A stretch of DNA of 64,000 nucleotides from Colwellia sp. M166 (GCF_024585285.1 NZ_CP040755.1:2294001-2358000); one strand, 5' to 3'. Shown: positions 1 to 9,412, numbered from the stretch's first letter. The notes: generated by a model not told the origin, from the letters alone. Numbers and translations are program-made.

Positions 1-179
1 AATAGATATTTTGAACGACGCTCTATTTTTTCTAACGTTTTTCCTACCACACTGTGTACTTCATCAGGGATCGGCCAACGTAATTTGGCATTACGCACCA
101 CTACGTCTGCAACTTTCTGCCCAGCAATATGCGGTGTTATGCCTAAACGACAAACTTCTACTTCGGGTAACTCTGGCAT
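1..179 (-). CDS. mutM: Formamidopyrimidine-DNA glycosylase MutM/Fpg, N-terminal part (runs off the window)
   Basis: Base-excision-repair glycosylase/AP lyase that removes 8-oxoguanine and formamidopyrimidines. Translating the minus strand from the ATG at 179 gives MPELPEVEVCRLGI and about 60 residues of typical Fpg N-terminus. Pro2 (the Schiff-base nucleophile) and Glu3 directly follow the start Met, which fixes the start codon. The zinc-finger C-terminus lies outside the window. The gene starts 13 bases after the ATP-grasp gene stop and is probably co-transcribed with it. In Escherichia coli mutM follows rpmG directly; here about 5.5 kb of other genes lie between them. Confidence 0.95.
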   Translation of the reverse strand, partial: MPELPEVEVCRLGITPHIAGQKVADVVVRNAKLRWPIPDEVHSVVGKTLEKIERRSKYL

Positions 180-192
180 CTTAAAATAAGTC

Positions 193-1086
193 CTATTTGG
201 GCTGGTTTTCTGCACTTGCCATACGCGCTACTAACGCATTAGCAAAGCGTTGTGGTGAAGCTGCATCCATATTGAAATATAGTGATGGCTCAATTAATTC
301 AGCTTCCATCAGCGCGAAGCTATCTTGATGGCGAACAAAATCAATACGAGCATACAGTAACTCGCCATGAAGTTTACTAATCGCTTGCATGGTTTTATTT
401 GCTGCCGCTTTCAGTGCCAGCTCAGGTGTTACTGATAGTAAACCGCCACCGTGTTCTTCTTGGACGCGAAAATCACCTTTAGCCGGTGTTTTTAATATTG
501 CATGACTAAATACACCATTAAAGTAGAACAAAGAGAATTCACCTTCTTGGCAAATATCCGCCATAAAGGGTTGCACCATCAATTCACGATGAGCAAAGGC
601 CGTATTTAGTTCAGCCACTTTATTTTGATAATTGTCCTGAGTTAACCAAAAGGTATTGTCGGCATTAGCACTGACTCGTGGTTTTAATACCATTTGCTCA
701 GTAGAAAAATGTGAAAAATAACCGGCAAGGTTGTCAGCATTAAAAGTCTCTGGCCATAATGTCGGTACAATAGTGACGCCATCAGCCTCTAGCTGCGTTA
801 AGTAAATTTTATTAATATTCCACTGCACAACCGCTAAGCTATTTTCTAAACGAGCGCTTGACTGTTCAATGCTCTCAAGCACCTTAACAAAGCTCGCCAT
901 ATCGTCTTGATAGTCCCACGGACTGCGAATAACCACCACGTCATAATCTGACCAATTCACCGCGCTGTTACGCCACGACACCAGTTCTGTTTGCCATCCT
1001 AACGCTAACATAGGCTGATCAATTAACGCATCATACGCTTCAAAGTCAGCTAAGCTGTCCATGGATAAAATTGCACATTTTCTCAT
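193..1086 (-). CDS. ATP-grasp domain protein (DcsG/glutathione-synthetase-like)
   Basis: A 297-residue protein of the ATP-grasp superfamily, whose members ligate a carboxylate to an amine or thiol through an acyl-phosphate. The N-terminal third has a Rossmann-like start followed by VVVIRSPWDYQ, a signature I associate with the DcsG-like/RimK-like ATP-grasp group. The central LKPRVSANADNTF segment looks like the ATP-binding lysine and loop. The C-terminal YARIDFVR and LMEAELIEPSLYF segments carry the acidic Mg-binding residues, ending with an Asn in the YFNMD stretch. Substrate unknown. It sits between a small membrane protein and mutM on the same strand with short gaps, so an operon is likely. 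Functional assignment beyond the superfamily is not supported. Confidence 0.85.
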   Translation of the reverse strand: MRKCAILSMDSLADFEAYDALIDQPMLALGWQTELVSWRNSAVNWSDYDVVVIRSPWDYQDDMASFVKVLESIEQSSARLENSLAVVQWNINKIYLTQLEADGVTIVPTLWPETFNADNLAGYFSHFSTEQMVLKPRVSANADNTFWLTQDNYQNKVAELNTAFAHRELMVQPFMADICQEGEFSLFYFNGVFSHAILKTPAKGDFRVQEEHGGGLLSVTPELALKAAANKTMQAISKLHGELLYARIDFVRHQDSFALMEAELIEPSLYFNMDAASPQRFANALVARMASAENQPK

Positions 1087-1127
1087 AATTTTAAGCTCTC
1101 ATTGGGGTGTAATAGCTATTACACCGG

Positions 1128-1619
1128 TTAATTAGCAAAAATTTCTTGTGGAAATAGCTGGCCATATATCTCGATAGGTAACGCCAGCCATTGTTGTGTG
1201 TTTTGATTAAAAACCAGTAGTTGCTGTTCAGTAGCATAGACATTTAACTGCAAAGGTTGTGATTGTCCGGCAATATCTAAGGTCACATTCAAGGCAAATT
1301 GTCGGTCAATTTCTGGCGCTTGTATCATCAGCTCTCCACTACTTTGCTGCCATGACATCATCATTTGCTCTAATGCTTGGCCAGAAATATTACCAGGACG
1401 CGCTCGCCATGTACGAGCAATGCGCTCAACTAGCACGACATTTTCTATCGACAGCGTCAATATCACTTGATTTTGCCCAAGAATAGTCAGCGCTTGATTA
1501 GCATTTTTATCAGTTTCTGGTGAATAGACTTTTTTATTCACCACATTAATAAGTAAAATAAAGCCCATTACCACAAAAATAATGACATTATTCCAACCAG
1601 ATTTTGATAGTTTAATCAT
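1128..1619 (-). CDS. Hypothetical single-pass membrane protein
   Basis: I do not recognise a family. From the ATG at 1619 the protein is 163 residues: a short Lys-rich cytoplasmic start (MIKLSKSGWNN), one hydrophobic segment (VIIFVVMGFILLINVV), then about 135 soluble residues likely to be periplasmic. The frame stays open upstream to another ATG at 1655, but that would place twelve extra residues before the membrane anchor, so the later start is preferred. It lies 41 bases upstream of the ATP-grasp gene on the same strand and is probably the first gene of a run leading into mutM. Confidence 0.7.
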   Translation of the reverse strand: MIKLSKSGWNNVIIFVVMGFILLINVVNKKVYSPETDKNANQALTILGQNQVILTLSIENVVLVERIARTWRARPGNISGQALEQMMMSWQQSSGELMIQAPEIDRQFALNVTLDIAGQSQPLQLNVYATEQQLLVFNQNTQQWLALPIEIYGQLFPQEIFAN

Positions 1620-1731
1620 AAGACAGCGCCAAGCTTTTAAATAAGTGATTATCATACGAAAAAATTGAGCTTATTTGTACTTAGCTTTACACTAATCGCA
1701 ATAATAAAAAGCACTCAGCGTAAGGCTATCT

Positions 1732-3474
1732 ATGAAACTGAAACAATTCACTATCAGCGCATTAATGCTCTGCAGCTTATTAACAACAGTTAGTGCAACT
1801 GCCGAACCCGCCAGTAAACAATTAAATCAACTCCTTAATGAGCATTGGCAAACAGCCAATAAAGAACAAATATTCTTTCGTAAAGACCCCGACGCTTTTC
1901 GCATGAATGGTAAGTTGCCCGAAATGTCACAAAAGGGCCGAGAGCGTAGAGCAAAATACAATAGTGAATTGTTATCACGTATTGCCACTATTGATGTCAA
2001 TGAACTATCGCCTGCTGAACAAGTAACCTATCGCCTATTTAAATATGAGCGTCAAGCCGAAGCAAAAAGCTACCAATTTCAAGATCATTTATATCCGTTA
2101 ACTTACTATGCTGGCTTTCATCGTTATTTTGCTGGCGCGCCAGCAAATATGTCTTTTCTAACCGAAGAAGATTATAGCGATTATTTACTCAGTCTTGCTG
2201 ATTATCCACGTTACAATCAAGAACATATTGTCGATCTCAAGCAAGCAATAGCTTTAGGTCACACCCACTATTGTGAAAGCTTTAAAGGTTATGAAAAATC
2301 GATCAGCAAATACCTAGTTGAACATGTTGAAGACAGCGTTTTTTACGCGCCAATGTTAACGATGCCAAAAGCCATTTCAGCGGCGCAACAAACAAAATAT
2401 CGTCAGCAAGTAAAAGCCTTAATTACTGATAGCGTATTACCCCAATACCAAGCTTTTTATGACTTTTTCACCCAAGAATATATGGCTAACTGTCGTACAA
2501 CCGCTGGTATCAGTAGCGTTAAAGGTGGCGATGACTATTATCAATACTTAATCGAATATTACACTACAACCCAATTATCAGCAGACGAAATTCACCAAAT
2601 TGGCTTAGACGAAGTGAGCCGTATTCGCCAAGAAATGCAGCAAATTATCAACGCAGTTGGCTTTAAAGGCGAGTTTAAAGACTTTATTCAATTTTTGCGT
2701 ACCGACAAGCAGTTTTATACCGATAGTGCAATGGATATGTTAGAAAAAGCCAGCTATATCACCCGTAAAATGGCGGCACAGTTGCCCAAGTGGTTTTCAG
2801 TATTGCCACGTTCAACATTTGATATTAAATCAAGCCCGAACGGTGGCGCTTATTACGTTGCCTCTGATGGCAGTGGCACAACACCCGGTACTTACTTTTT
2901 AGAAACCGAAAACTTAAGCAGCCAGCCGCTATATAGCTTAGAAGCACTGACTTTTCATGAAGCCGAACCCGGTCACCATCTACAAAGTGCCATCGCTCAA
3001 GAACTTGAAATGGCTGAGTTTCGTAAAACCCTCTACCATTCAGCTTATGGTGAAGGTTGGGGCTTGTATTCAGAGCGTTTGGGGAAAGAAATGGGCTTCT
3101 ACCAAGATCCCTACAGTGATTTTGGTCGCTTAACTTATGAAGCTTGGCGCGCCTGTCGGTTAGTGGTTGATACTGGTATTCACGCCAAAGGTTGGACTCG
3201 ACAACAGGCGATTAATTATTTAGCCGAGAATACTGCACTTAGTATGGCTGACGTTATTGCTCAAATTGATCGCTATATCACTTGGCCAGCACAAGCATTG
3301 TCATACAAAATTGGCGAAATAAAAATTCGTCAACTGCGTGCTAAAGCTGAACAAGCCTTAGGTAGTAAGTTCGATATTAGAACGTTTCATGATCAAATGC
3401 TGAAAAATGGTAGCCTGCCAATGGCTTTACTTGAAGAGTTAACAATGGATTGGATAAAACAGCAAAAAACATAA
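1732..3474 (+). CDS. DUF885 family exported metallopeptidase-like protein
   Basis: A 580-residue protein with a clear Sec signal peptide (MKLKQFTISALMLCSLLTTV, cleavage near Ala-Thr-Ala) and a long helical body of the DUF885 family. Near residue 407 it carries TFHEAEPGHHLQ, the HExxPGH signature of the family, which resembles a zinc-peptidase site. Downstream GEGWGLYSERLGKEMG supplies a further conserved Glu-rich stretch. It probably acts in the periplasm or outside the cell on peptides, but the substrate is unknown. It is the only plus-strand gene in this part and converges on the phosphatase gene, with a long imperfect hairpin in between. Confidence 0.9.
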   Translation: MKLKQFTISALMLCSLLTTVSATAEPASKQLNQLLNEHWQTANKEQIFFRKDPDAFRMNGKLPEMSQKGRERRAKYNSELLSRIATIDVNELSPAEQVTYRLFKYERQAEAKSYQFQDHLYPLTYYAGFHRYFAGAPANMSFLTEEDYSDYLLSLADYPRYNQEHIVDLKQAIALGHTHYCESFKGYEKSISKYLVEHVEDSVFYAPMLTMPKAISAAQQTKYRQQVKALITDSVLPQYQAFYDFFTQEYMANCRTTAGISSVKGGDDYYQYLIEYYTTTQLSADEIHQIGLDEVSRIRQEMQQIINAVGFKGEFKDFIQFLRTDKQFYTDSAMDMLEKASYITRKMAAQLPKWFSVLPRSTFDIKSSPNGGAYYVASDGSGTTPGTYFLETENLSSQPLYSLEALTFHEAEPGHHLQSAIAQELEMAEFRKTLYHSAYGEGWGLYSERLGKEMGFYQDPYSDFGRLTYEAWRACRLVVDTGIHAKGWTRQQAINYLAENTALSMADVIAQIDRYITWPAQALSYKIGEIKIRQLRAKAEQALGSKFDIRTFHDQMLKNGSLPMALLEELTMDWIKQQKT

Positions 3475-3491
3475 TTTCCAAAGCATCGATA

Positions 3492-3541
3492 GCCATCAAA
3501 CCGGAGAAAATGCCTACCGTGCTTTCTCCTTGTTTAATGGC
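3492..3541. terminator. Imperfect hairpin between convergent genes
   Basis: Arms gccat-aaac-ggagaaa and tttctcc-gttt-atggc pair in three blocks (5, 4 and 7 bp) separated by small bulges, around a 13-base loop. The hairpin lies between the convergent DUF885 and PhoD-like genes and could stop transcription from either side. There is no long T run, so termination is inferred from position and structure. Confidence 0.4.
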
Positions 3542-3591
3542 GAAAATCCCCTTGAAATATCATTTCGAGCTTTAAGAGATAAGTCGCATTA

Positions 3592-5430
3592 CTACTCTCT
3601 TGTGTTCAGGGGATGAAACAATACTCGTTTATTATTTGCCGTTAGCAGTTCCGCTTTTACCACTTGTTCATCATGCGTTAGAGTGATCAAGCCAATACCA
3701 CTTTGGTTGATTAAGGCATTTCGTTGTTCCAGATCTGGCTTACGCACTTGTATTTTCATACGACGGCGTTTAGTAAACCAATTCAATGGTGAACGACTAC
3801 CATATAAATAACGATTCAAGCGCTCTAACCATTTCAGTAAGCCACTAGGAAATTGGTTTTTGATACCACTGGCAGTGATCTGAAAAATTCGCGAGCTATT
3901 GCGTCTAAACCTATGGGTAACTTCGTAAAAAAAGGAATAATGTACGTCACCAGATAAAATAATAAAATCTGGTGGCGTTTTATGATGGCGAAAAATATTT
4001 AGCATGACATTAGCGGTACCAGAATGTGCCATCCAGTTCTCAGCATCAACCACTAAAGGCAAGCCGATAAAGGTGAAAATTCGTTGAATGGCTTCAATCA
4101 TTTTGACACCATAAATAGGCGCTGGTGAAACTAATATTACCTCTGGCTCATTAATCAACTCTTGCTGTAACTCAGACAATGCTTCCCAATCCATTAAACC
4201 TGAGGGCTTGTTAGCATTACTTTCAGAGCGCCAACGTTGAGTTCGCGTATCTAGGACAATAACTTTAGGGCTAGTGGCTAAGCTATAGTGCCACTGATCC
4301 CAAGCCAACAGGGCATCAATCAATTGCTCTTGTTGCAAATAGCCATTATCAGTGAAGTAATTGTTAGCTTCTTGATTCAATTCAATAAATTTATCGGGGG
4401 CATTACCCCAACCTTGACATAACCAATAACCTATTAAGGCATTGCCAATAATCTGCTTAGAAAACGGGTGCTGGTAAGCGGCTTCTTCCCAACCTCGGGT
4501 TAAATTCCAGTCATCGGTAATGTCATGGTCATCAAAAATCATATAACTTGGGATATGCGCTAATGCTCGCCCAACAGCTGATAAGCCCGCCGAAAATTGT
4601 TCAATAGTTTTACTTTCAATCCGATATTTTTCGGCAAAGGGCTCTGCCACGCGATGTGAGGTTAAGTCCACCAAGCGCCACATCATTGGTGACCACGTTA
4701 ATAAATACATTGCAAAGACTTCTGCTAAGGTGACTAAATGATTTTTAGCATTAACCGAAGTAAATATCGGCTTTTTACTGGCAGAGAATATTTTTTCATA
4801 AACCGCTTTATTGGCATCATTTTTCGGCAGTAGTTGATCTCGTTGATAGTAACAAAAAGGGCTAGCAAACAGCTCATCACTTGAGCTAACAACCGTACCT
4901 TGCCAAGTTTCATCATATAGGCCTAATAGCTCAATAACCTGATGAATAGCCACCAACATAGGCCCAGCAACATCGTCAGCATAAATTTGGTCACCTGACA
5001 TCATTAACATCGCAGGCCGTAATTGCCCTTCATTAATTGAATTTGCAATCACGTTATCCACTTGAACCAAACCATCTGCGCTATCGAAATGCGGCTTTCG
5101 ACAAGAGCCATGTAGTATCTGCTGAAGGTCAAATTTAATCATAAAATTAGGATATTTCTGCCCAGCATACAGCAATTCAGGCATTAGCTCAGTCAACAAT
5201 TGCTGCTGCTCACCAGTCCCAAAAATAAAATTATAAGAGAGTAAAGTATTAAGTGGTAAAGCGTCTTGAAAGTTTATTGATATTAAGTTTATAAAAGCTT
5301 GTTCACCAATACGTACTTGCTGGTTTTGTCGACAATCTAACGCCATATCAGCTAATAACGTCCGTTCATCTTCAGCATATAATTGAAACTGCAGCTGATA
5401 AGCTTGCCTAGTCACTAACCAAAAGGTCAA
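3592..5430 (-). CDS. PhoD-like alkaline phosphatase family metallophosphoesterase
   Basis: A metallophosphatase of the PhoD-like group. Metal-binding motifs appear in order: MLMMSGDQIYADD near residue 145, MIFDDHDITDDWN near residue 300 and ILSGDVHYSFFYE near residue 490. These supply the Asp/His ligands of the dinuclear centre. No signal peptide is visible, unlike exported PhoD enzymes, so a cytoplasmic role is likely. The coordinates use the only standard start codon in the region, a TTG at 5430. Family-like sequence continues in frame upstream (see the separate entry), so this start probably truncates the protein. It could belong to the cytoplasmic branch that acts on phosphodiesters or nucleotides; the substrate is not readable from sequence. 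Confidence 0.8.
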   Translation of the reverse strand: MTFWLVTRQAYQLQFQLYAEDERTLLADMALDCRQNQQVRIGEQAFINLISINFQDALPLNTLLSYNFIFGTGEQQQLLTELMPELLYAGQKYPNFMIKFDLQQILHGSCRKPHFDSADGLVQVDNVIANSINEGQLRPAMLMMSGDQIYADDVAGPMLVAIHQVIELLGLYDETWQGTVVSSSDELFASPFCYYQRDQLLPKNDANKAVYEKIFSASKKPIFTSVNAKNHLVTLAEVFAMYLLTWSPMMWRLVDLTSHRVAEPFAEKYRIESKTIEQFSAGLSAVGRALAHIPSYMIFDDHDITDDWNLTRGWEEAAYQHPFSKQIIGNALIGYWLCQGWGNAPDKFIELNQEANNYFTDNGYLQQEQLIDALLAWDQWHYSLATSPKVIVLDTRTQRWRSESNANKPSGLMDWEALSELQQELINEPEVILVSPAPIYGVKMIEAIQRIFTFIGLPLVVDAENWMAHSGTANVMLNIFRHHKTPPDFIILSGDVHYSFFYEVTHRFRRNSSRIFQITASGIKNQFPSGLLKWLERLNRYLYGSRSPLNWFTKRRRMKIQVRKPDLEQRNALINQSGIGLITLTHDEQVVKAELLTANNKRVLFHPLNTRE

Positions 5431-5499
5431 TTGATGTTGGCTAACGTGCCTAACAATAGGTCCGGCTATAATGCTTGGAATAGATTGACAAGTACTGAT
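5431..5499 (-). other. In-frame 23-codon extension of the PhoD-like gene without a standard start
   Basis: Reading on upstream of the TTG in the same frame gives STCQSIPSIIAGPIVRHVSQ and then the annotated HQ-TTG. The IIAGPIVRHV part looks like the beginning of this phosphatase family, where an 'xxGPilR' strand precedes 'tFWLvt'. No ATG, GTG or TTG exists between the upstream in-frame stop and 5430. A GGAG at 5505-5508 sits five bases before an ATC codon (5497-5499) in exactly this frame. Translation from a rare ATC start, or loss of an original ATG, would both explain it. Confidence 0.45.
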
Positions 5500-5700
5500 A
5501 ATAACTCCGAAATAAACGTATATTGGCTTTAATAACCCCTTAAAAACTGGGTAAAAGCGCTTTATTCTTTGCTCTCAGTGTATATCAGATAAAAATGTCA
5601 TGGCAACTTTCACCAAAAAGAGAAAAGTAAGCAAATATAAATTTACCTGTGGTATTACCGTATAAAGGTAAGGAAGGACTACGTTATTTTCTTTAGGCAA

Positions 5701-5730
5701 TAAAAAACCCAGTATAAAACTGGGCTTTTA
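5701..5730 (-). terminator. Intrinsic terminator after rpmG
   Basis: Read on the minus strand: stem CCCAGT / ACTGGG with a five-base loop, followed immediately by a run of T residues (TTTTTTA). It lies 17 bases past the rpmG stop and ends the rpmB-rpmG transcript. Confidence 0.85.
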
Positions 5731-5746
5731 AATAAGAGGCTATCAA

Positions 5747-5902
5747 TTACTTGATTTTAGCTTCTTTATACATAACATGCTGACGGATACGAGGATCGAA
5801 TTTTTTGATCTCCATCTTTTCAGGCATAGTTTTTTTGTTTTTGTCAGTAGTGTAAAAATGGCCAGTGCCAGCACTAGAAACTAAACGAATTTTATCGCGC
5901 AT
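5747..5902 (-). CDS. rpmG: 50S ribosomal protein L33
   Basis: A 51-residue protein, [20 protein letters not shown] onward, ending in [10 protein letters not shown]. Length and sequence are typical of bacterial L33. This is the cysteine-free type: no CxxC zinc ribbon pairs are present, so the ribosome does not rely on zinc for this protein. It starts 11 bases after the rpmB stop and is followed by an intrinsic terminator, giving the classic rpmB-rpmG operon. In Escherichia coli mutM would follow directly; here it does not. Confidence 0.97.
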   Translation of the reverse strand: MRDKIRLVSSAGTGHFYTTDKNKKTMPEKMEIKKFDPRIRQHVMYKEAKIK

Positions 5903-5913
5903 TGTGCAATTCC

Positions 5914-6150
5914 TTAAACTTTTTCGCCACGGGCACGGATATCAGTTAAAACTGCATCAATACCTTTTTTATCGATAATACGCATTCCTTTCGGAGTTAA
6001 ACGTAATTTAACGAAACTATTTTCACTCTCAACCCAAAAACGGTGAGTTTGAAGGTTAGGTAAAAAACGACGACGAGTCGCGTTTCTTGCGTGCGAACGG
6101 TTGTTACCAACCATTGGCTTTTTGCCTGTTACTTGGCAGACTTTAGACAT
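5914..6150 (-). CDS. rpmB: 50S ribosomal protein L28
   Basis: A 78-residue protein beginning [20 protein letters not shown], the usual L28 N-terminus, with the basic [14 protein letters not shown] segment that contacts 23S rRNA and a C-terminal [17 protein letters not shown]. Length matches Escherichia coli L28. A GGAG ribosome-binding site lies 8 bases before the ATG on the minus strand. It is the first gene of the rpmB-rpmG transcript, and a likely -10 element lies about 80 bases upstream. Confidence 0.98.
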   Translation of the reverse strand: MSKVCQVTGKKPMVGNNRSHARNATRRRFLPNLQTHRFWVESENSFVKLRLTPKGMRIIDKKGIDAVLTDIRARGEKV

Positions 6151-6224
6151 ATTGAGTACTCCAAAATTAATTTCAGGTCGTGCTGTATTTCCCCAAGACC
6201 GTCGCCTCGGGATCCTGAAAAAGG

Positions 6225-6265
6225 TGGCATATTATAGTGAAAGTGAAAAACGAATACCAGCATTA
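6225..6265 (-). promoter_or_regulatory. Probable rpmB promoter
   Basis: The minus strand has a perfect TATAAT (complement of 6231-6236) about 80 bases before rpmB. The -35 region at 17-base spacing (TGGTAT) is a poor match to TTGACA. The leader between this element and rpmB contains a short GC-rich stretch and the GGAG ribosome-binding site. Confidence 0.45.
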
Positions 6266-6649
6266 ATCAAAAATTAAGACAGGAGTTTTTAATTTAGATT
6301 AATTTCAATAAGTTAAATTTAAAAAACTAACTAAATCACGCTATTTTATGCTGTATTATTATCCGAGTAGAACAATAATCCAGCATAAACAGGCTATTTT
6401 CGCAGCCGGACATTTCATTGACTTTTATTTTTTACCCTACTGACAAGCTTTATCAAGTAAAATACTCGTAATATCTAAGATAATTAACACACAATCTTTA
6501 TATTACAAATAACGCTTTAGTCATTTACTCAACGAATTGATCTCTAAAACCTCAAATAAAAATTAGCACCTAAACAGCCAAAAGCTTTTATTACTATTTA
6601 GGGCTTAGAAAAAGAGTTAGATTCATCTAGTGTCATCAATATCCTAATA
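6266..6649. other. Intergenic region between rpmB promoter and radC 3' end
   Basis: About 380 AT-rich bases with no convincing ORF on either strand. Past the radC stop, minus-strand CCTAAA and TTTAGG blocks (around 6565-6605) could form a weak hairpin, but there is no strong T run. I see no RNA gene here. Confidence 0.5.
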
Positions 6650-7327
6650 TTAAAGACTAATACGACCATGTTCGGCATACGAATAACAGTAACAGCCCGC
6701 AACAATGATATGATCAAGTACTTTGACATCAATTAACGCCAGCGCTTGCTCTAAGCGCGTAGTGATTTGATTATCGGCAATACTTGGTTCAGCAATGCCT
6801 GAGGGATGATTGTGCGCGAGAATAACTGCACCGGCTTGATATTTTATCGCGAACTCCACCACAATACGTGGATAAACAGCCGCCGCATTAATTGTACCGT
6901 GAAATAAACGTTCAAACTTAATCACTTGGTGTTGAGTGTTTAAAAACAAAACCGCGAAAACTTCTCTAGTTTCATGACGTAATTCCGCAGTTAAAAAATT
7001 TTGGGTCATGGCAGAAGATGTTAACGCTTGCCCCATATCCATTTGTTCAGCCAAATAACGTTTCGACATTTCCAAGCAGGCTTGCAACTGCACATATTTT
7101 GCCACACCTAAGCCATGATGCTGACAAAAGCTAGCTAAATCAGCTTGATATATTTTAGATATGCTACCAAAACTTTTTAACAGTTTTCTAGATAGATCTA
7201 CAACATGGCAGCCCTTAACCCCCGTACGTAGAAATATTGCCAACAATTCAGCATCACTTAAACTTTGCGCACCATGCTGTAATAACTTCTCACGCGGTTT
7301 TTCATCGGCAGGCCAGTCTTTTAACAT
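6650..7327 (-). CDS. radC: RadC/JAB-domain protein (YicR type)
   Basis: A 225-residue member of the RadC (UPF0758) family with an N-terminal helix-hairpin-helix-like region and a C-terminal JAB/MPN domain. The metalloprotease-type motif is intact: a conserved Glu upstream, then AHNHPSGIAEPSIAD giving HxH, Ser and Asp. The start is placed at MLKDWPADEKPREKLL because an AAGGA ribosome-binding site lies just upstream and the length then matches the family; the frame stays open for 20 further codons with no such support. Despite its name, a DNA-repair role is not established. It is divergent from coaBC with an 84-base gap, as in Escherichia coli. Confidence 0.93.
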   Translation of the reverse strand: MLKDWPADEKPREKLLQHGAQSLSDAELLAIFLRTGVKGCHVVDLSRKLLKSFGSISKIYQADLASFCQHHGLGVAKYVQLQACLEMSKRYLAEQMDMGQALTSSAMTQNFLTAELRHETREVFAVLFLNTQHQVIKFERLFHGTINAAAVYPRIVVEFAIKYQAGAVILAHNHPSGIAEPSIADNQITTRLEQALALIDVKVLDHIIVAGCYCYSYAEHGRISL

Positions 7328-7411
7328 AAGTGCATCCTTGCAAAGTGATTTCAAAAAAACTGCGAATAATGCTATCTTATCGCCCATTGTCGTTATTAAG
7401 ATTAGCAGTTT

Positions 7412-8644
7412 ATGCAGATTCTTCAGGGTAAAAAAATTCTATTGGGTATTAGTGGTGGTATCGCTGCTTATAAAACGCCAGAGCTAGTGCGCCGATTAAA
7501 AGATCAGGGTGCCGATGTTCGCGTGGTAATGACTGAAGGTGCCAAAGCCTTTATTACACCATTAACCTTGCAAGCGGTTTCTGCCAATGCGGTATCCGAT
7601 AGTTTGTTAGATACACAAGCTGAATTAGCTATGGGTCATATTGAACTGGCCAAGTGGGCTGATTTTATTTTAATTGCTCCCGCCACTGCCGATCTTATCG
7701 CTAAAATTGCTGCCGGCATGGCTAACGACTTATTAACCACACTTTGCTTGGCGACAGCTGCGCCAGTTGCTATTGCTCCAGCAATGAATCAACAAATGTG
7801 GCATAACCGTGCAACGCAAAAAAACATCAACACATTAACCTCATGGCATTATACTATTTTTGGCCCTGGCGCTGGCGAACAAGCTTGTGGTGATATCGGT
7901 TTAGGACGCATGTTAGAAGTGCACGAGCTAGTTACATTAACTTGCCAAGCAATTGAAAGCATAAACAATATTCCATCTAAGCCAAAGCCTTTAACGGGCC
8001 AAAAATGGTTAATTACCGCAGGTCCAACGCGTGAAGCTATCGATCCAGTACGCTATATCTCTAATTACAGCTCTGGAAAGATGGGCTTTGCTATCGCCAG
8101 TGCCGCGCAAAATCTTGGCGCCGAAGTAACCATAATTTCAGGTCCAGTTAATTTAGCCACACCAGAGAATTGTCATAAAATAGCGGTCACCAGTGCGATA
8201 GAAATGCATCACCAAGCTTTAGAGCATGCCTCTGCAGCAGATGTTTTTGTTGCTTGTGCTGCTGTGGCTGATTATCGTATCGACAATATTGCTAATGAAA
8301 AAATTAAAAAGTCGCACGATAGCATGCAACTGAACCTTATCAAAAACCCAGATATTGTGGCTGATGTTGCCGCGATGGCAAACAAACCTTTTACGGTCGG
8401 CTTTGCCGCTGAAACGCAAGATGTTGAACTTTATGCTCGCGATAAATTAGCCCGCAAAAAGCTCGATATGATTGCTGCGAATAATGTCGCAGCTAAAGGT
8501 CAAGGTTTTAATAGTGACGACAATGCCTTAACCGTGTTTACCGCTAACGATGAAAAAGCGCTACCCTTGATGAACAAAAATGAACTGGCCAAAAAATTAG
8601 TTCAGCATATTCAGCAAACGTTGCAAAATACACTGAAAAAATAA
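7412..8644 (+). CDS. coaBC: Bifunctional phosphopantothenoylcysteine decarboxylase / phosphopantothenate-cysteine ligase
   Basis: Two consecutive steps of coenzyme A synthesis: CTP-dependent joining of cysteine to 4'-phosphopantothenate, then FMN-dependent decarboxylation. The N-terminal CoaC half shows [18 protein letters not shown], the catalytic-His-containing [11 protein letters not shown] and the PAMNQQMW substrate loop. The CoaB half shows [17 protein letters not shown] and the KNPDIV motif. Length (410) is normal for the fused enzyme. In many enterics dut follows directly; here slmA comes next after 125 bases, so dut must be elsewhere. Confidence 0.97.
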   Translation: MQILQGKKILLGISGGIAAYKTPELVRRLKDQGADVRVVMTEGAKAFITPLTLQAVSANAVSDSLLDTQAELAMGHIELAKWADFILIAPATADLIAKIAAGMANDLLTTLCLATAAPVAIAPAMNQQMWHNRATQKNINTLTSWHYTIFGPGAGEQACGDIGLGRMLEVHELVTLTCQAIESINNIPSKPKPLTGQKWLITAGPTREAIDPVRYISNYSSGKMGFAIASAAQNLGAEVTIISGPVNLATPENCHKIAVTSAIEMHHQALEHASAADVFVACAAVADYRIDNIANEKIKKSHDSMQLNLIKNPDIVADVAAMANKPFTVGFAAETQDVELYARDKLARKKLDMIAANNVAAKGQGFNSDDNALTVFTANDEKALPLMNKNELAKKLVQHIQQTLQNTLKK

Positions 8645-8769
8645 GTACGTAGCCGTTAAGTTCTTTATTGAATATCAACTAAATAACGCTATACAATCAT
8701 GCTAATTATTCAGTAGCAACCCTGTTAGGTTTGCACTGAAAATATAACAAAAACAAGAGAATCAGTTTT

Positions 8770-9354
8770 ATGTCGGCGACTCAAAAACCTAATCGTAAAC
8801 AACAAATTTTAGAATGCCTTGCTCATATGCTACAAACGAGTGCTGGACAGCGGATCACAACGGCAAAACTTGCTGTTGCAGTCGGCGTTTCCGAAGCGGC
8901 ACTTTACCGTCACTTCCCATCAAAAGCACGCATGTTTGAAGGCTTAATAGAATTTATTGAAGAGTCGATTTTTTCTCGTGTCAATCTGATATTAACTGAT
9001 CATAAAGAAGCCCTTATTCGGTGCCACCATATTTTACATGTTTTACTCATATTTGCTGAACGTAACCCTGGCATGTGCCGTATTTTAGCTGGTGATGCCT
9101 TAATGGGCGAAAACGAACGTTTACGAGCACGGGTTAATCAATTTTTTGAGAAGCTAGAATCACAATTTAAACAAGTGTTACGCGAGCGCAAGCTCAGAGA
9201 AGGTAAAGGTTTTACTATCTCAGAGCCAGCTTTAGCCAATATTTTAATGGCTTTCGCGGAAGGTAAAATTAATCAGTATGTTCGTTCTGATTTTACCAAA
9301 AAACCCAGTAATGATTTTAATGAACAATGGCAATTTTTAATGGCTGATAAGTAA
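8770..9354 (+). CDS. slmA: Nucleoid occlusion factor SlmA (TetR family)
   Basis: A DNA-bound FtsZ antagonist that keeps the division ring off the nucleoid. The N-terminal TetR-type helix-turn-helix is clear ([20 protein letters not shown] followed by [12 protein letters not shown]), and the C-terminal dimerisation/FtsZ-binding helices include the conserved [20 protein letters not shown] stretch. The 194-residue length matches the family. The position after coaBC agrees with the conserved coaBC-(dut)-slmA order. A ribosome-binding site AAGAGAATCAG precedes the ATG. Confidence 0.96.
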   Translation: MSATQKPNRKQQILECLAHMLQTSAGQRITTAKLAVAVGVSEAALYRHFPSKARMFEGLIEFIEESIFSRVNLILTDHKEALIRCHHILHVLLIFAERNPGMCRILAGDALMGENERLRARVNQFFEKLESQFKQVLRERKLREGKGFTISEPALANILMAFAEGKINQYVRSDFTKKPSNDFNEQWQFLMADK

Positions 9355-9412
9355 CACCATTATCGACTATATACCAATTTCTATTGGCAAATGAAACCTT
9401 TAAGGAAACATC

